DNA of 64,000 nucleotides from Epiperipatus broadwayi (taxonomy: Eukaryota > Onychophora > Udeonychophora > Euonychophora > Peripatidae): the NCBI GenBank assembly GCA_028023455.1, contig JAQFVV010000018.1:7969274-8033273 (forward strand), given 5' to 3'. The first letter of the stretch is position 1, and every line of letters begins with the position of its first letter. The notes beneath the pieces were generated by a model. It was not told where the DNA came from and made no database searches. It saw nothing but the letters and a program-made list of their open reading frames with translations. Below, piece after piece: positions 34,900 to 46,970 of this stretch. A program made the translations under genes and the position numbers.

Positions 34900-35640
34900 C
34901 CAAGTTTAATACACTTTTTTCGATATGTAGTCTTTTTCTCTTCATCGTACTAACATATTAGTTCCTTATCTCATCCATCCCTCTCACAGTTTTTTTCTAG
35001 AACTTTTGTCACCTCTTGCGATCCGATTTAAGACTTTAATAGTCCATTTATTATCATCTCTTCTAACAATATAACTAGCCGAAATCCATTTTAATCTCTT
35101 AATTCTCTAAAAATATTAATGATGACTTGTTTATTCTTTCACTTAAATATTTCACTTAGAATCTTTCCAAGTTTTTTTTTTTTTTTAAAAAAAGACAAAT
35201 TTTATTCTATTGCTATATTGAATGTTACAAATACAAAAATGATATCAATTACATAGACCCTGACCTATATAATCTTTAATTGATTTATAATTTGCACTCA
35301 TATTGCTGTACCATTCGTGAGTTGTCGATCTGTAATTGGACATAATGGGGCATCTAAGAAAAATATGATCAATTGATTCCTCCTCTCTCACACATATTCG
35401 GCACACAGGATTGATCTTCTTGAAATTACATTCTTTTTATTTCATTGATCTTAATAAAACAAATTTATTAAAAATCTTTTTTTTTTTCAAACACATAAAC
35501 ATAATTTGGTTTAATGTATTATTTCTGCTAAAAGTATTCCATTCAAGTTTAATTTTATCCATTGTATTTCCATCAGTATTAATAATCACAAACTATCCTT
35601 GACTATCGTTATTTACTTTTTTTCCGGAGAAAATCTACTG
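34900..35640 (-). pseudogene. RTE LINE remnant interrupted by another LINE's C-terminus
   Basis: The blocks 34960-35170 and 35435-35600 align with 41640-41760 and 41940-42090 of the RTE element, same strand. Between them, 35200-35430 encodes on the minus strand PVCRICVREEESIDHIFLRC, a Cys/His zinc-binding motif (C-x2-C-x8-H-x4-C) typical of the C-terminus of other LINE clades; this is a nested fragment. Confidence 0.6.
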
Positions 35641-36029
35641 AACCTAATTTTAGGTATTTAATCTCTTTTTTAAAATTTTCATTTGTTAATCTAATAACAT
35701 TTCCTGGAGTATTGAAGTATTTCTTACAAAAATAATCATACCAACTGAAAAATCTTTATGTCACATAAATAATCTCCATGTATTGATAGTATTAAACTTT
35801 ATGAATTAAAAAAAGATGAAAAATCAGTTGTTTTGAAAATTTTATATGTAGTTTAACAAACAAATATTGGTAGCACAATTGATAGGATTCATTTTAAATA
35901 AATAAATGTAAAAACAGTATTATGGAGATTGATGATATTACAGACAAAGTGATAAGAATAGCTATTTAAATTAAAGGGAAATACCACATGTAGATAATTC
36001 AGGATTGTACTCAACATATTCTCATTGTG

Positions 36030-37330
36030 ATGAAATAGAGAAATTTTTCATTATAGTTATAGATGTACGTAATACTTTTCATCAAACAAAACTACATTTT
36101 CAAATTATTATGAGAGGTCGATTCTAGAATTAGAAAATGACTCATAGACAGAGATAAGAGAGATCATAGATTTATAAAATTTCCAAATTAAAAAAACAAC
36201 TGTATATTATGAAGCTTCCTTTGATAAAAATCTTAAACGGAAATGGACATGGAAACATACAAATGAAAATATGGCAAAATTGGAATATGTTTTGATTTAC
36301 AAAAAATATATATTTTAATACTATATAAGATTTTTAATGTTTGACACAGGAAATAATAATCAATTAGTGAGATATAAAATATGAATTAATGCAGTTGGCG
36401 ATGGCAGAATGCCATAGTAGGAACTTTTTAATATGGCATTCTTTCCATCACAAATACCTCACCCACCCACACTGGAGAAAGTATGGGTAGCAGGTCTAAT
36501 ACGTAAGTACCATAAAAACAATATTATTAGTTGATATTTCTTTTTTCAAAAATAATTCAATAAATTTAAATTACAACTTGCAAATTATTTAAAAATATTA
36601 ACAAAATTTCAAATGATTTCAGACTTGACTGAGATAATAAAATTAATATTCCATTGAAAAAAAAGATAACAGCAAGTAAATTTTATACATTGTCTTATCT
36701 AGACAATGTACAACATAAAGACTGAATATAAAAAGGTTATATCAAGAACTGCCATAGAGATAGTTGTTCCAGAAAACAAGTGGCAATTTACTAAGTTTTC
36801 AAATGAGACAAGACAAGAAAAAAAAAAGGAATATGAAAATAATTTTAAATGATTCATTAAAAAAAGTTAAATATCAACTCTATAAAATGTTATAAAAAAG
36901 AGTTAATCAAATATAAAATATAATTGTGAAAGTTTCAATAAAAAAGAAGAGATTATTACAAAGAAAAAGATGATATCTTAAAATGCATAAAGTAGTTATA
37001 AAGAATTGTATAGTAACAAAGTATAAAAAAGCAAAGTAACCCTTCATTTGAATTATGAAAATTTTTAATGAAGTGATGAGACATATGGTTACATCTATGA
37101 AGTGATGAACTCGAAAAATGATTAAATTACTATTATCATTATAAAAACGAGTAAAAAATTAGAGAAACTGATGTCCAAACTATATACTAAATGTCTAAAT
37201 TATAATGTACAAGATGATTAAAAGAATACAGTAGTAAAATTAATATTTAATCAGCTAAATAAAGGTTCTTTATATTTTATAAAATTTTACACACAAAATT
37301 TTTATATAAAAAAATTAAAAAGACAAAATA
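36030..37330 (+). pseudogene. RTE LINE remnant, plus strand
   Basis: Heavily mutated copy of the endonuclease-to-RT linker region: IVIDVRNTFHQTKLHFQII and KRKWTWKHTNENMAKLEYVL correspond to segments of the 41614-44488 element; further blocks to about 37000 match its linker. Stops throughout. Confidence 0.6.
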
Positions 37331-37689
37331 AAATGGTTCGCATTTGTAAAAAAACCATTTCAGAATACAAATTATATTTATTTATCCATTGTGTGAAACT
37401 GTATCATATTACTTAAACTATTTCCTTAAAATAAAAAAATTATAATTCCTATAAGCAAACATTCTGCAATAATAATAATTTTCTTCTGTCATGTCATTAT
37501 CATAGGTTTATTCCCTAGACTTGAAAAATATGTCTAAAGCCTGATCTAAAACTTATAAATGTTCTGAAAAATTAGAAAATGATAATTGCAATTTATTTTT
37601 GCTATGTCTGAGAATATTAAAAATAGTCATGATATGAAATTCTAAGCAGATATAAGTTAAAATATTTCAAATTAAGGTTCAGCTGAGCA

Positions 37690-37815
37690 TTATTAAATTT
37701 TAGTTCCCCTCTTTTCTTCCATAGCGTAAGCTTGTGGTTAAAACACCTGTAGAGGTCCCTACTATCGCATTTTATACGCATATTGTCGAGGTTATAGCCT
37801 CAGTAAATATTATTT
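37690..37815 (+). repeat. tRNA-like SINE candidate
   Basis: TAGCGTAAGCTTGTGGTTAAA (A-box-like) with GAGGTTATAGCCTC (weak B box) about 60 bases later, in GC-richer sequence. Low certainty. Confidence 0.3.
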
Positions 37816-38559
37816 AGATAGAACGATAAAGTGATCATTCAGAATACATATTTAAAAAAGAACTGAAGATTTTAAAAAAAGATTATATTTTTACAAAAAA
37901 AAATTACTGGACTAAAAAAGCAAAGTTAACAGGAAAATGATAAAAAAAAAAACATTTAGTAAAAAACAATTCTTTTTTATCCATTTCACATTGTTAAATT
38001 ATAATTTTGAATTAAATTTAAAGTACTTTTTCTCTCAAAAATATTAAATAATTAATTTTTTCTAATTATTTCAGATTTCGACTTTGAATCAACATTAAAT
38101 GCTTTTCTTTTGAAATAATAACAATAATCGTGTTAGAGTTAGCCCCCATCCTCCTTTATGAAATCTTGCTGTATTTTGAAATGTGGTTTGACCATATAAA
38201 AGAAAATTTAACTAAAAAGATTATTGAAAAGTAAAAATAAATATTTTTAAAAAAATTGAACTAATAAAGAAAGTTAAAACTTTTACATTTGTAATATATA
38301 CTGTATATAAATAAATATTGAAATTATTTTTTCGTACTAAAGTGATAATACAAATTTATGTAACTTATTACTTAACACAATTCCTACAAAAACTTTCCTC
38401 ATTAACCGTTTTAAATTAAATCTGGATCCTATATTTATCTTATTAGTCATCCGGAAGATATGATACGCATTTGTGAAACATGTCTATACTTCTCATTTTT
38501 AAGACACTTCGTTTTCCACAAGTAAATAATTAGTCTAAAAGAACTGCTAGAGAAAAATA

Positions 38560-38965
38560 TTTAAAATTTTAATCCATATAATGCTATAGTAATTTTTCAC
38601 TCTATTAGAACTATGTGACTTGGTCGCTGTTCCGCAATTTTTGACAACAAAAAATATAATGTTCTAAAAATAAATAATAAAGAATGGTATAATATATATT
38701 TATATGCCCTAAAATATATGTCCACTAATACTATAAGAAAAAATTGTTAAAACAATATTTTTCTTAGTTGTTCATTATTTTAAAATGATATAAATTATAC
38801 TTTAAAACTGAATTATTGTATCTGCCCACAGACACTAATCATAATAACTATATTTTATAAGTCTTGAACCTTATGTCATATACAAACAATTTTTCCCCTG
38901 TGCATATGTTAATATTTGTAGTAATTTGTAATTAATAAAGTTTATTTTATAAAAAAATATCTATA
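38560..38965 (+). pseudogene. L1/Tx1-like LINE 3' end, third copy
   Basis: TTTTAATCCATATAATGC and later ATATAATG-TCTAAAAATAAA parallel 27645-27740; it ends in GTAATTAATAAAGTTTATTT. More diverged than the other two. Confidence 0.5.
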
Positions 38966-39216
38966 TAAAAATAAATATATAACTTTTTTTAAAATCTATT
39001 TTTAAAATTATAGCTTTTAGTTATGCCTGCAGATTTCTTAAACAATTTTGAAACAGTAATAAAAAATTGTCTCTGAATTTCAAATTACTGTATTTTAAAT
39101 ATTGTTGATACTGTTTTTTCAGGTTTATTATACAGTATAACACGATACTGTATAATAAAAAATGTACAGTTTTATTATGTTTTTAGAACATTGGAGAAAT
39201 ATTGATTTGTAGCTAA

Positions 39217-39366
39217 GTATCATCATCATCCTCAACATTGTCAACCATTATGAATCCACTGCAGGATGAAGGTCTCTCCAAGTTCAATCCATCTCCTTCG
39301 ATCTCTAGCCTCTCTTCAATCCTACATCACCCCTGCACACTTTCTTATTTCATCCATCCATATGAA
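39217..39366 (-). pseudogene. RTE LINE 3' terminal fragment
   Basis: Aligns with the 3' end of the RTE element (41519-41650): same CATCATCATC start, CCACTGCAGGATGAAGGTC and CCTGCACACTTTCTTATTTC. A short 5'-truncated insertion. Confidence 0.8.
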
Positions 39367-40600
39367 TTAATGTATAGGATATCACTGCAAATTGGGGCAG
39401 ACAATCAAAAATAGGAAAATTCTAAAAGTTTTTACTTATTTATTTATGACTTCTATTTTACTTTATATTTCAATTACCCTTTAGTTTTTTTTTCTAGTGT
39501 TTTTCAATAAAATGACTTAAATACATTTTCCCCCAATAGCTAACTTTTGTGTAAATAAATATAATTTTATAAATTTAATTTAAGTTTGTATCACAGAAAT
39601 AGTTAGACTAACATAGAAACACAGAGTAACTGCATAAAAAATTTCTTTCTTTATATAGTTTTACGAGATAAATACAATAAAACCATAAACTACACTGTAT
39701 TAAACGACATGACTTCAATTATATGATAACCAGAAAAATTTTAATAAACAAAAATGAAAATAAACAATGAACAAAAACTGAAATTTATAAACTTATTAAA
39801 TTTTACAATCTTAGTATAATAGCAACTATTTATTTCCGTAATAAATTTAATGTTATCAAACCTCAAATGTGAATTATTAAATTATGGGTCATGTTTATTA
39901 ATTAAATGCCGTTTAGTAATGTAGTTAAAGAACACATGTTAGAAATTTTTTTTGCATTTTTTAAAAATAGTTTTATATTGTACATAGAACATGTCATATC
40001 TTTAGTAAAATGTGTTGCAGTACAACGAGTAATAAATATTTAAAAAAATCATAAAATACTTTCCTTAAATAGGTAAAAATATTGATTTAATAAGTAAAAG
40101 TAAAAAAAAATCAGCTGTATATTTCAAAAGAATGTTATCGTTCAGAGAATATATATATAATAGAAGCAAATTCGTGACATTTATTCCCTTGAAACAGCTA
40201 AAATTATAATTAATGTAAAAGATAATTTTTTGTTTAAAATGTAAAAAGTTTTAAGACTATAGTTAAATGATATCAGTCGCAAGAATGTTATATTTTATGG
40301 TCTTGTATTGCATCCGAAAGCCCGAAAGCTCTAGGAAAAATTTAGCCCTGAATGTGGATAGCACTATTACAAGCTATTTATTATAAAGAGTGGATGATTT
40401 TATACATTTCCAAAGTATTGCACTCTTAAAAATATTGAAACAACTGGTGAAATGGCATCGGCCAATAATAAAACTGCCACTATGTTTTGTGATAATATAA
40501 TGGACTATTTCCATTATCTATAATTAAATGTTAAATGTATAAAAAAATGTAAACTTTATTTGAACTTTTTAAATACAAACACACAACACATGTTTGAGTA
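39367..40600. other. AT-rich spacer, nothing recognised
   Basis: No supported feature. Confidence 0.4.
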
Positions 40601-40725
40601 GTATTATTCTCCACTCTTCTTCAGGTGTTGCTGAACATAGGAGTTGAACTTACACCTTTAGATTCTCGAATATCGAATTTTAAGGCAACGCTCTAACTGA
40701 ACCGAACTATTCTGTCAAAGGTCAT
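40545..40725 (-). repeat. tRNA-derived SINE
   Basis: On the minus strand a tRNA-like head carries an A-box region (GGTTCAGTTAGAGCGTTGCC, 40690-40709) and a T-arm/B-box (GTGTAAGTTCAACTCC, about 40644). A body with GAAGAAGAGTGGAGAATAAT follows, and the tail has AATAAAG. The head resembles a tRNA with TTAAAATT at the anticodon arm. Confidence 0.6.
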
Positions 40726-41613
40726 TATGTTTTCATTAGAATTTTAAAAATATTAAAAAAAATGTCTGAGAACAAATACTTAATTGTGATGAAACAAAAT
40801 TGAGGGTGATCAAAAATACATACACACACTACTGTAAATATATATGTAAATATATTTTCAAAATTTATTATTAGTAACATTATTTTTAAAAAAATTGTTT
40901 ATATTATTATCCTAATTTATATATTCATACTTTAAACATAAAGCAGCTGTTAAATATATATGAACAGCATATTGAAAAGTGGTATAGTACAATAAACATT
41001 ATTTATCATATTATCAAAATTTGTCAACAAAACATGAGCTATATATGTTTGTATGCGAGAAGGGCTTGAACCAAATACGGCATAGTTCGCAGTTTTACTG
41101 TAGCTTCAAATATAACACAATAGACTTGAATATTTCTTTCTACCTTTTTATCTTATGTGAAAATAAAGAATAAATTTAGGTTGTTTTTTATCTCCAAGTT
41201 CCAAGCATTCTTAAATCTAACGAGTAAATTACCCTTATTTGAAAACATATTCAATTAAAACAAATTGATAAGGTAAATGAAATAAATATTTCAAATTTCT
41301 TTCTTTTTTTTTTTTTTGGTTTAAAACAAATTAAAAAAAAAATTAATTAATAAAAAAAATTATTTAGAATAATTATTTTAAAAATAAATTTATAACTTTT
41401 TACTCATTGAATTAATATTAGAAAATTTTACACTTTCACACACCTTTCAAAATATGTATACACAAATAACTTCATGGGTCTTTGTGCGTAGATATGCAAT
41501 ATTTAAACTTCCCAAGCCTCATCATCATTATCAACCATTATCAATCCACTGCAGGATAAAGGTCTCTCCAAGTTTAATCCATCTTCTCCGATCTTTAGCT
41601 TCTCTTCTCCACA

Positions 41614-43980
41614 TCACCCTGCACACTTTCTTATTTCATCCATCCATCTCACATGTGGTCTCTTTCTGGGTCTTTTACAATCTCTTGGAATCCAGTTTAA
41701 AATTTCAATTGTCCATCTATTATCATCTCTTCTAACAATATGTCCAGCCCAACTCCACTTCAATCTTTTAATTTTTTCAATGAGGTCAGTAACACCTGTT
41801 TGTTCTCTTACCCATACATTGCGTTTACGATCTCTTCTTGTTACTCCCAACATACATCTCTCCATACTTCTTTGAGTGGTCTGAAGTCTCTGAATTGCTC
41901 TTCTATTAAGTGTCCAAGTCTCAGATCCATAAGTAAGAACTGGTAAAACACATTTGTTAAAAACCTTCCTTTTCAAACACATAGGCATATTTCCTTTTAG
42001 TATCAAGTTATTTCTACCAAAAGCACTCCAACCAAGTTTAATTCTATGATTAATTTCCTCCATTATGTTTCCATCTGTATTAATAATCTGACCAAGGTAT
42101 TTGTAACTGTTAACTTCTTCTAATTCATCATAATCAATCTTTATTTTCATATTTTGAGCAAATCGATTAAACATTACTTTAGTCTTTTTAACATTTATCT
42201 TTAGTCCTACTTTCCTACTTTCATCTGATAATTCCTGCAACATTTCCTGCAGATCTGAAGCATTATTTGCAAAAACAACTACATCATCTGCGAAATCTAA
42301 ATGACTTAAATAATCATCATTTACTTTCACTCCTTTAGTTTCCCATTTTAATCCACAAAATACTTCATGCAGCACTGCTGTAAAAAGTTTTGGAGATATG
42401 GAGTCACCTTGTCTTACACCTTTCTCAATGTTGACTTTCCCAGTGTCATTATGTAATCTAATTGTTGCTGTTGCATTTTTATAAATATTCTTTAAAATAT
42501 GACAATATCCTGGATCTATACCTTGATGATCTAATGCTTTAATCACTGAAGAAATGTTTATAGAATCAAATGCCTTTTCATAATCTACAAATCCTAAGCA
42601 TAATGGCAACTCATATTCATTTGTCCTTTCTATAACTTCTCTCAATACCTGGATATGATCTACTGTACTAAAACCACTTTTAAATCCGGCTTGTTCTCTT
42701 GGTTGGTGGAAATCCAATGTTCTCTGTAGACGAGTAGTAATTATCTTGGTAAAAATTTTATATAAAACTGATAAAAGGCTGATAGGTCTGTAATTTCTAA
42801 TATCTTCTTTATCACCTTTTTTAAATATTAATATTATTACTGCATTCTTCCAATCATCCGGTACATCTTTATCATTTAGACATTTGGTATATAACTTTGC
42901 TAAAAAATTTTCTATTTCTTCACCTGCTTCTTTTAATATATCAATTATAATTCCATCATTACCTGGAGCCTTTCCTTTCTTCATACATTTAATTGCATGT
43001 CTCACTTCTTCATTTAAAATTCTGGGCAATTTGGAAGATGTAATAGATATAGGAGGTACTTGTTCTTTATTACTATATAATTCTTGATAAAAATCTTCTA
43101 CCAATTTCATGATGTCATCTCTCCTTTTAGTAATAATTCCATCTTTTTTTCTTATTGCAGATATAAATTTCCTACCAATACCAAAATGTTGTTTTACATT
43201 CTTAAGACTTTTATTTTCTTCTACAGCTTTCCTTGCTAGTTCACAGTTATACTTTCTTATATCATTTTCAACTCTTTTCCGCACCATTTTACAAAATTCA
43301 AGATATTCAATTCTTTTTAATGCATCATTTTTGTATATCTTCATATTCCTTCTTTTCTTCATAAATTCTCTAGTCTCAGTAGAAATTTTATTGGTCAATT
43401 GCTGTTTCTTTCTACCAGCTATCTTTGTTGCAGTTTTCAAAAGTGTATCAGTTATTTTCATATTAATTTCATTCAAATCTGAATCATGTTCAAAATCTAC
43501 TAATACTTGAAACCGATTTGTAAGTTCTAATTTAAATTCATTAGAATGTTTCTGAAGATTAGGAATATCAACTGTAAATATTGTTTTTCTTAATAATTTT
43601 TGTCTCTCTAGTTTTACATTAACACGTATCTTACACCTTACTAATCGATGATCACTTCCTGTGTTAAATTTATTAAGAACATTACAATCTTGAAATATGT
43701 ATTTCCTGTTAGTCAAAATATAATCCAATTCTGCTGTACCTTCATTTGGATGCTTCCATGTCCATTTCCTTTTAACATTTTTCTCAAAAAAAGAATTCAT
43801 AATATAAAGTTTTTCTTTTTCTGCAAACTCCACAAGTCTATGTCCTCTCTCATTTCTATTACCATAACCAAAATTACCCACAGCACTTTCATCTTTCATT
43901 TTTTTTACCAATTCTAGCATTAAAGTCTCCCATAACAATTTTAAAATGGTGTTTACTCTGATCAAAAGCCTTTTGTACAT
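41614..43980 (-). CDS. RTE ORF, endonuclease C-terminus plus reverse transcriptase
   Basis: 788 codons. The first 30 are out-of-frame sequence overlapping the upstream part; real homology begins near DESAVGNFGYG. The endonuclease end has KWTWKHPNEG, ELDYILTN and the catalytic GSDHRLV. RT motifs in order: NYRPISLL, CLGFVDYEKAFDSI (A), RQGDSISPKLF (B), LDFADDVVVFAN (C, FADD), GLKINVKKTK (D) and YKYLGQ (E). The C-terminus carries TYGSETWTL and RRDDNR. The frame stops at CAG-stop; the usual last 30 or so residues (MWRREAKDRRRWIKLG region) continue in another frame to about 41530, implying a one-base deletion near 41612. Confidence 0.9.
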   Translation of the reverse strand: MYKRLLIRVNTILKLLWETLMLELVKKMKDESAVGNFGYGNRNERGHRLVEFAEKEKLYIMNSFFEKNVKRKWTWKHPNEGTAELDYILTNRKYIFQDCNVLNKFNTGSDHRLVRCKIRVNVKLERQKLLRKTIFTVDIPNLQKHSNEFKLELTNRFQVLVDFEHDSDLNEINMKITDTLLKTATKIAGRKKQQLTNKISTETREFMKKRRNMKIYKNDALKRIEYLEFCKMVRKRVENDIRKYNCELARKAVEENKSLKNVKQHFGIGRKFISAIRKKDGIITKRRDDIMKLVEDFYQELYSNKEQVPPISITSSKLPRILNEEVRHAIKCMKKGKAPGNDGIIIDILKEAGEEIENFLAKLYTKCLNDKDVPDDWKNAVIILIFKKGDKEDIRNYRPISLLSVLYKIFTKIITTRLQRTLDFHQPREQAGFKSGFSTVDHIQVLREVIERTNEYELPLCLGFVDYEKAFDSINISSVIKALDHQGIDPGYCHILKNIYKNATATIRLHNDTGKVNIEKGVRQGDSISPKLFTAVLHEVFCGLKWETKGVKVNDDYLSHLDFADDVVVFANNASDLQEMLQELSDESRKVGLKINVKKTKVMFNRFAQNMKIKIDYDELEEVNSYKYLGQIINTDGNIMEEINHRIKLGWSAFGRNNLILKGNMPMCLKRKVFNKCVLPVLTYGSETWTLNRRAIQRLQTTQRSMERCMLGVTRRDRKRNVWVREQTGVTDLIEKIKRLKWSWAGHIVRRDDNRWTIEILNWIPRDCKRPRKRPHVRWMDEIRKCAG

Positions 43981-44488
43981 CCATATAAAAATCTTCTACT
44001 ACTTCATCACTATGAGAACTTGTTGGGGCATAAACCTGAATTATCTGCATTTGGTATCTGCTATTAAGTTGTATAACTAATCTTGCCACTCTGTCCGATA
44101 CACCATCAATCTCCACAATATTGTTCTTCCACTTTTTATTTATAATGAATCCTACTCCACTTGTATTTCCAATATTTGTGCCTTTATAATAGAGTATATG
44201 TCCACTTTTTAAATCAATTGTCTCTTCACCTTTTCTTCTAACTTCACAAAGTCCAATAATGTCCCATTTAATATAAGAGAGTTCTTCTTCTAATTCTTTC
44301 AATCTTCCTTCACTTGAAAGTGATCTGCAGTTGTAAGTACCTAAATAAAAAGTCATCATCAAATGGCAGCCTGGGTCCACAATCAGGGGATTCTTAGCAC
44401 CCTCCGCCTTCGGCCACCAACCGCTGCCTTGGTTGGTGACTTTACAGCCTCCTGGGAATAAGGGCCATGCTTTATTTTTGTCTGTCAT
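43889..44488 (-). CDS. RTE ORF, endonuclease part
   Basis: 199 codons. AP endonuclease motifs: LGTYNCRSLSSEGRL at the start (N in the first active-site motif), DIIGLCEVRRKGE (catalytic E), GVGFIINKKW, VYAPTSSHSDE and FKIVMGDFNARIG (catalytic D-x-N). The frame ends at a TGA just after a run of eight A (about 43900-43907). The other half of the protein continues in the next frame. The proteins match the type often labelled craniofacial development protein 2-like. Confidence 0.85.
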   Translation of the reverse strand: MTDKNKAWPLFPGGCKVTNQGSGWWPKAEGAKNPLIVDPGCHLMMTFYLGTYNCRSLSSEGRLKELEEELSYIKWDIIGLCEVRRKGEETIDLKSGHILYYKGTNIGNTSGVGFIINKKWKNNIVEIDGVSDRVARLVIQLNSRYQMQIIQVYAPTSSHSDEVVEDFYMDVQKAFDQSKHHFKIVMGDFNARIGKKNER

Positions 44489-44800
44489 AATTGTATATAT
44501 GTATTGGGAAAATATTTATCATTTACACAAACATTCATTCTGCCTTATCAGGCACTGAGAAGAAAGACCATGGTGTTTCTTGATCTTAAACTCAGAGGTA
44601 AAAAGCCAATAAACTCACCACGCTGGCTAATGCGTGTTGGTGAGCAGCCCATCCATGTTCGTATACTATATGGATAATCACATAGTAATAACAGCTGCAA
44701 CAACAAGAACATATGGAGTGGACATTAGGAATTTGCCCTGCTCGGTTTCTTTAAGGCCTCCAAGAGGAATCAAAGGGTCTCCTTTCAGTTAATAGCAAAA

Positions 44801-45640
44801 CTCCTTTCTGCAGCCTTTATAAAACCAACAGAAACTTAAAAAACTTTGTAACTATTGTATTCTCAATATTTTTTTAAATTATATTTCCATGACTTGCCTT
44901 TAGAATGCTCATTGAATATTTATGAATGAATAATTTATTATGCACTGATCTTATTATTGCCAATGCTTTATTTGTCATCCAATTATAGCTATAACAAATT
45001 AATATTAAATCTAATCAAAATTGTGTTTATGATTAAATAATTTTTATTTTCTAGCTCTCTTTTTTTTAATTAAACTTAAACTTATTATCTCTCTGTCTTT
45101 TTATTTAATTTATACAAAATTTTTAGGACTGCTTATAAAGAATCTATTTTATATCCAGAATGTATTTTTCGAGTTCATCTGTATATGATCTTTATTATAA
45201 ATATACCGGACGTTTCGGTTAAATCTCACAAGTCATTAACTGGATGATAAATAGAATACTATAAAAATGTTTGTAAAAGTGTTGTAAACATTGATTTACA
45301 ACAATATTACAGTTTCACCAATCCACAAAACAGATAGTCAAATTGAAAACTAAAATAAAAGGCATAAACTATTTAGATTAATATAATTTAACAAAAAAAA
45401 AATTATTCCAAACAGGAGCAAGTTTGCATGTGTCATCACATTTGATGATACAATTTGGTCTTTTAAGTATCTCAATGGCAGAGATTGTCATACCTGAATA
45501 GAATCCTGGTGTTAGAGAAATCTGTATTGTAACCTGAATTCAGAGTATAGAGTGAGAGCATCGATTATGTATTGCTTAATTGCAATAACATGTTATAATC
45601 TCTTCTAGTACTGATGTGATGATTGTTCATACCTATATAA
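44801..45640. other. AT-rich spacer, nothing recognised
   Basis: No supported feature. Confidence 0.4.
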
Positions 45641-45642
45641 TT

Positions 45643-45646
<4 letters not shown>

Positions 45647-45677
<31 letters not shown>

Positions 45678-45678
45678 T
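45647..45678. repeat. (AAT)n microsatellite
   Basis: About ten AAT units. Confidence 0.95.
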
Positions 45679-45689
45679 AACAATTTTAA

Positions 45690-46970
45690 TATCAGAGACA
45701 TCAGAAACCAAGACCCTCCCCCACTACAGACTGGTGCGAGGAAGAAATACAGAAAGTAAATAACGATTTTAATAAAACAACCCCCAGAAAATTATTTAAC
45801 TCGTTTAAAATTTTTTTTTCGCAAAGATCGATAGTATTATCAGCCGTGGATAAAGATCTCAATCTATACAAGTTCCCAAGAGTTGCTATATGAAGTCCTG
45901 ACAGCAAACGGAATGTGGGAGCAATCCAGCAAATAGGAGCACATTCCCAACTCATATATAGCTGTAGAGTTTTTCAGTGAACACCAAAGAGATCGTTTTC
46001 AAACGCAAATAAAAATACTAAAGAATTACGCAGTAGTAGTAGTTGACAGAGATGCCCAAAGCTTTATCACGGAAATATTAAAGAATGCATATTTCGGATA
46101 CAATATAAAAGAATTCCAGCTGATGATGAAACCATTTGGAGAAATCACAAATTTTAAACCTATATATCTTACAGATACGCCAATACCCGTGTATGGGAAC
46201 AGTTTGAATTCAAAATAAAAATTAATCCCAATATAAATCCGTAAGACATACCCACACAAATCATCGACCAGGAAGCTATGCTTAATCTATATATAAGAGG
46301 CCTGAGACCCCAATGTTGCACATGCAAACAACGTGGACACTGGCAATACAATGCAACACAAACCCAAGACGCATAGAATCAAACAGCAAATCATCAAAAT
46401 ACACAGCCCTCCCATGAACAAACAAGTAATCTGAATCAAAACAATCAAGACTCAAATGAAAGCAGAAAGACCAAACAACAGTCACAATTTGAGAATATAA
46501 AAGCAAAAAACATAAATATGGACTCTGAAATAATCTACACACACATTGAAAAGGCAATTGAAGACCAAGCAAATAATCCAAGCAAATAAGACTGCCAACA
46601 ACAAGCACCCAGCATAAAACAAAATTGCATAGTAATAGTATAAGCAGTGGAGACCAATACCACGAACTAAAACATATACCTGCAACAACAAAAAACACAT
46701 CAAGACACAGAATAGATAGAAGCAGTGGCTGTACCACTCACATGGAGGAAACGATGCCTCAAACAAGAAAGTGTCCTGGCCGACCACCAAAGAAGAAAAA
46801 AGACAGACAAAAAAAGCCAAAATAGAGGACTCTAACCATGAAGACCATATAGATGATCTAGACAAAACTTCTGAGTCAACCACCGAAGAGATAGAAACAA
46901 ATTACAACTATAATCAAAAGATATCACAAATCACATGCCAGCACAGAAAAACAATCATTTCGATCTGATT
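45690..46970 (+). pseudogene. LINE ORF1/gag-like protein with CCHC knuckle and AT-hook-like motif, decayed
   Basis: Plus-strand pieces across two frames. An RRM-like block (VDRDAQSFITEILKNAYFGY, then FQLMMKPFGEITNF, about 46038-46150) comes first. LYIRGLRPQCCTCKQRGHWQ follows, a CCHC zinc knuckle whose last Cys is Ala (46282-46345), and then CPGRPPKKKKDRQKK, AT-hook-like (about 46770-46815). The order suits ORF1 of an L1/Tx1-type element or a related gag. Interrupted by stops and a frameshift. The minus-strand frames here are shadows. Confidence 0.5.

Larger units (their letters stand above)
41515..44800 (-). mobile_element. RTE-clade non-LTR retrotransposon, near full length
   Basis: One element covers a 5' region (44545-44800, including CACGCTGGCTAATGCGTGTT, read here on +), an AP endonuclease, an RT and a 3' end with GATGATGATG-type tail repeats (41519-41527 on +). 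Two single-base frame breaks (near 43900 and 41612) are the only obvious disruptions. Truncated or decayed relatives lie at 34900, 36030 and 39217. Confidence 0.85.

Noticed and set aside
41454-43917. Plus-strand frames over the RTE element
   Set aside because: Antisense shadows of the RTE coding sequence.
45701-46883. Hydrophobic, Cys/Leu-rich minus-strand frames
   Set aside because: They are antisense shadows of the ORF1/gag-like plus-strand sequence.
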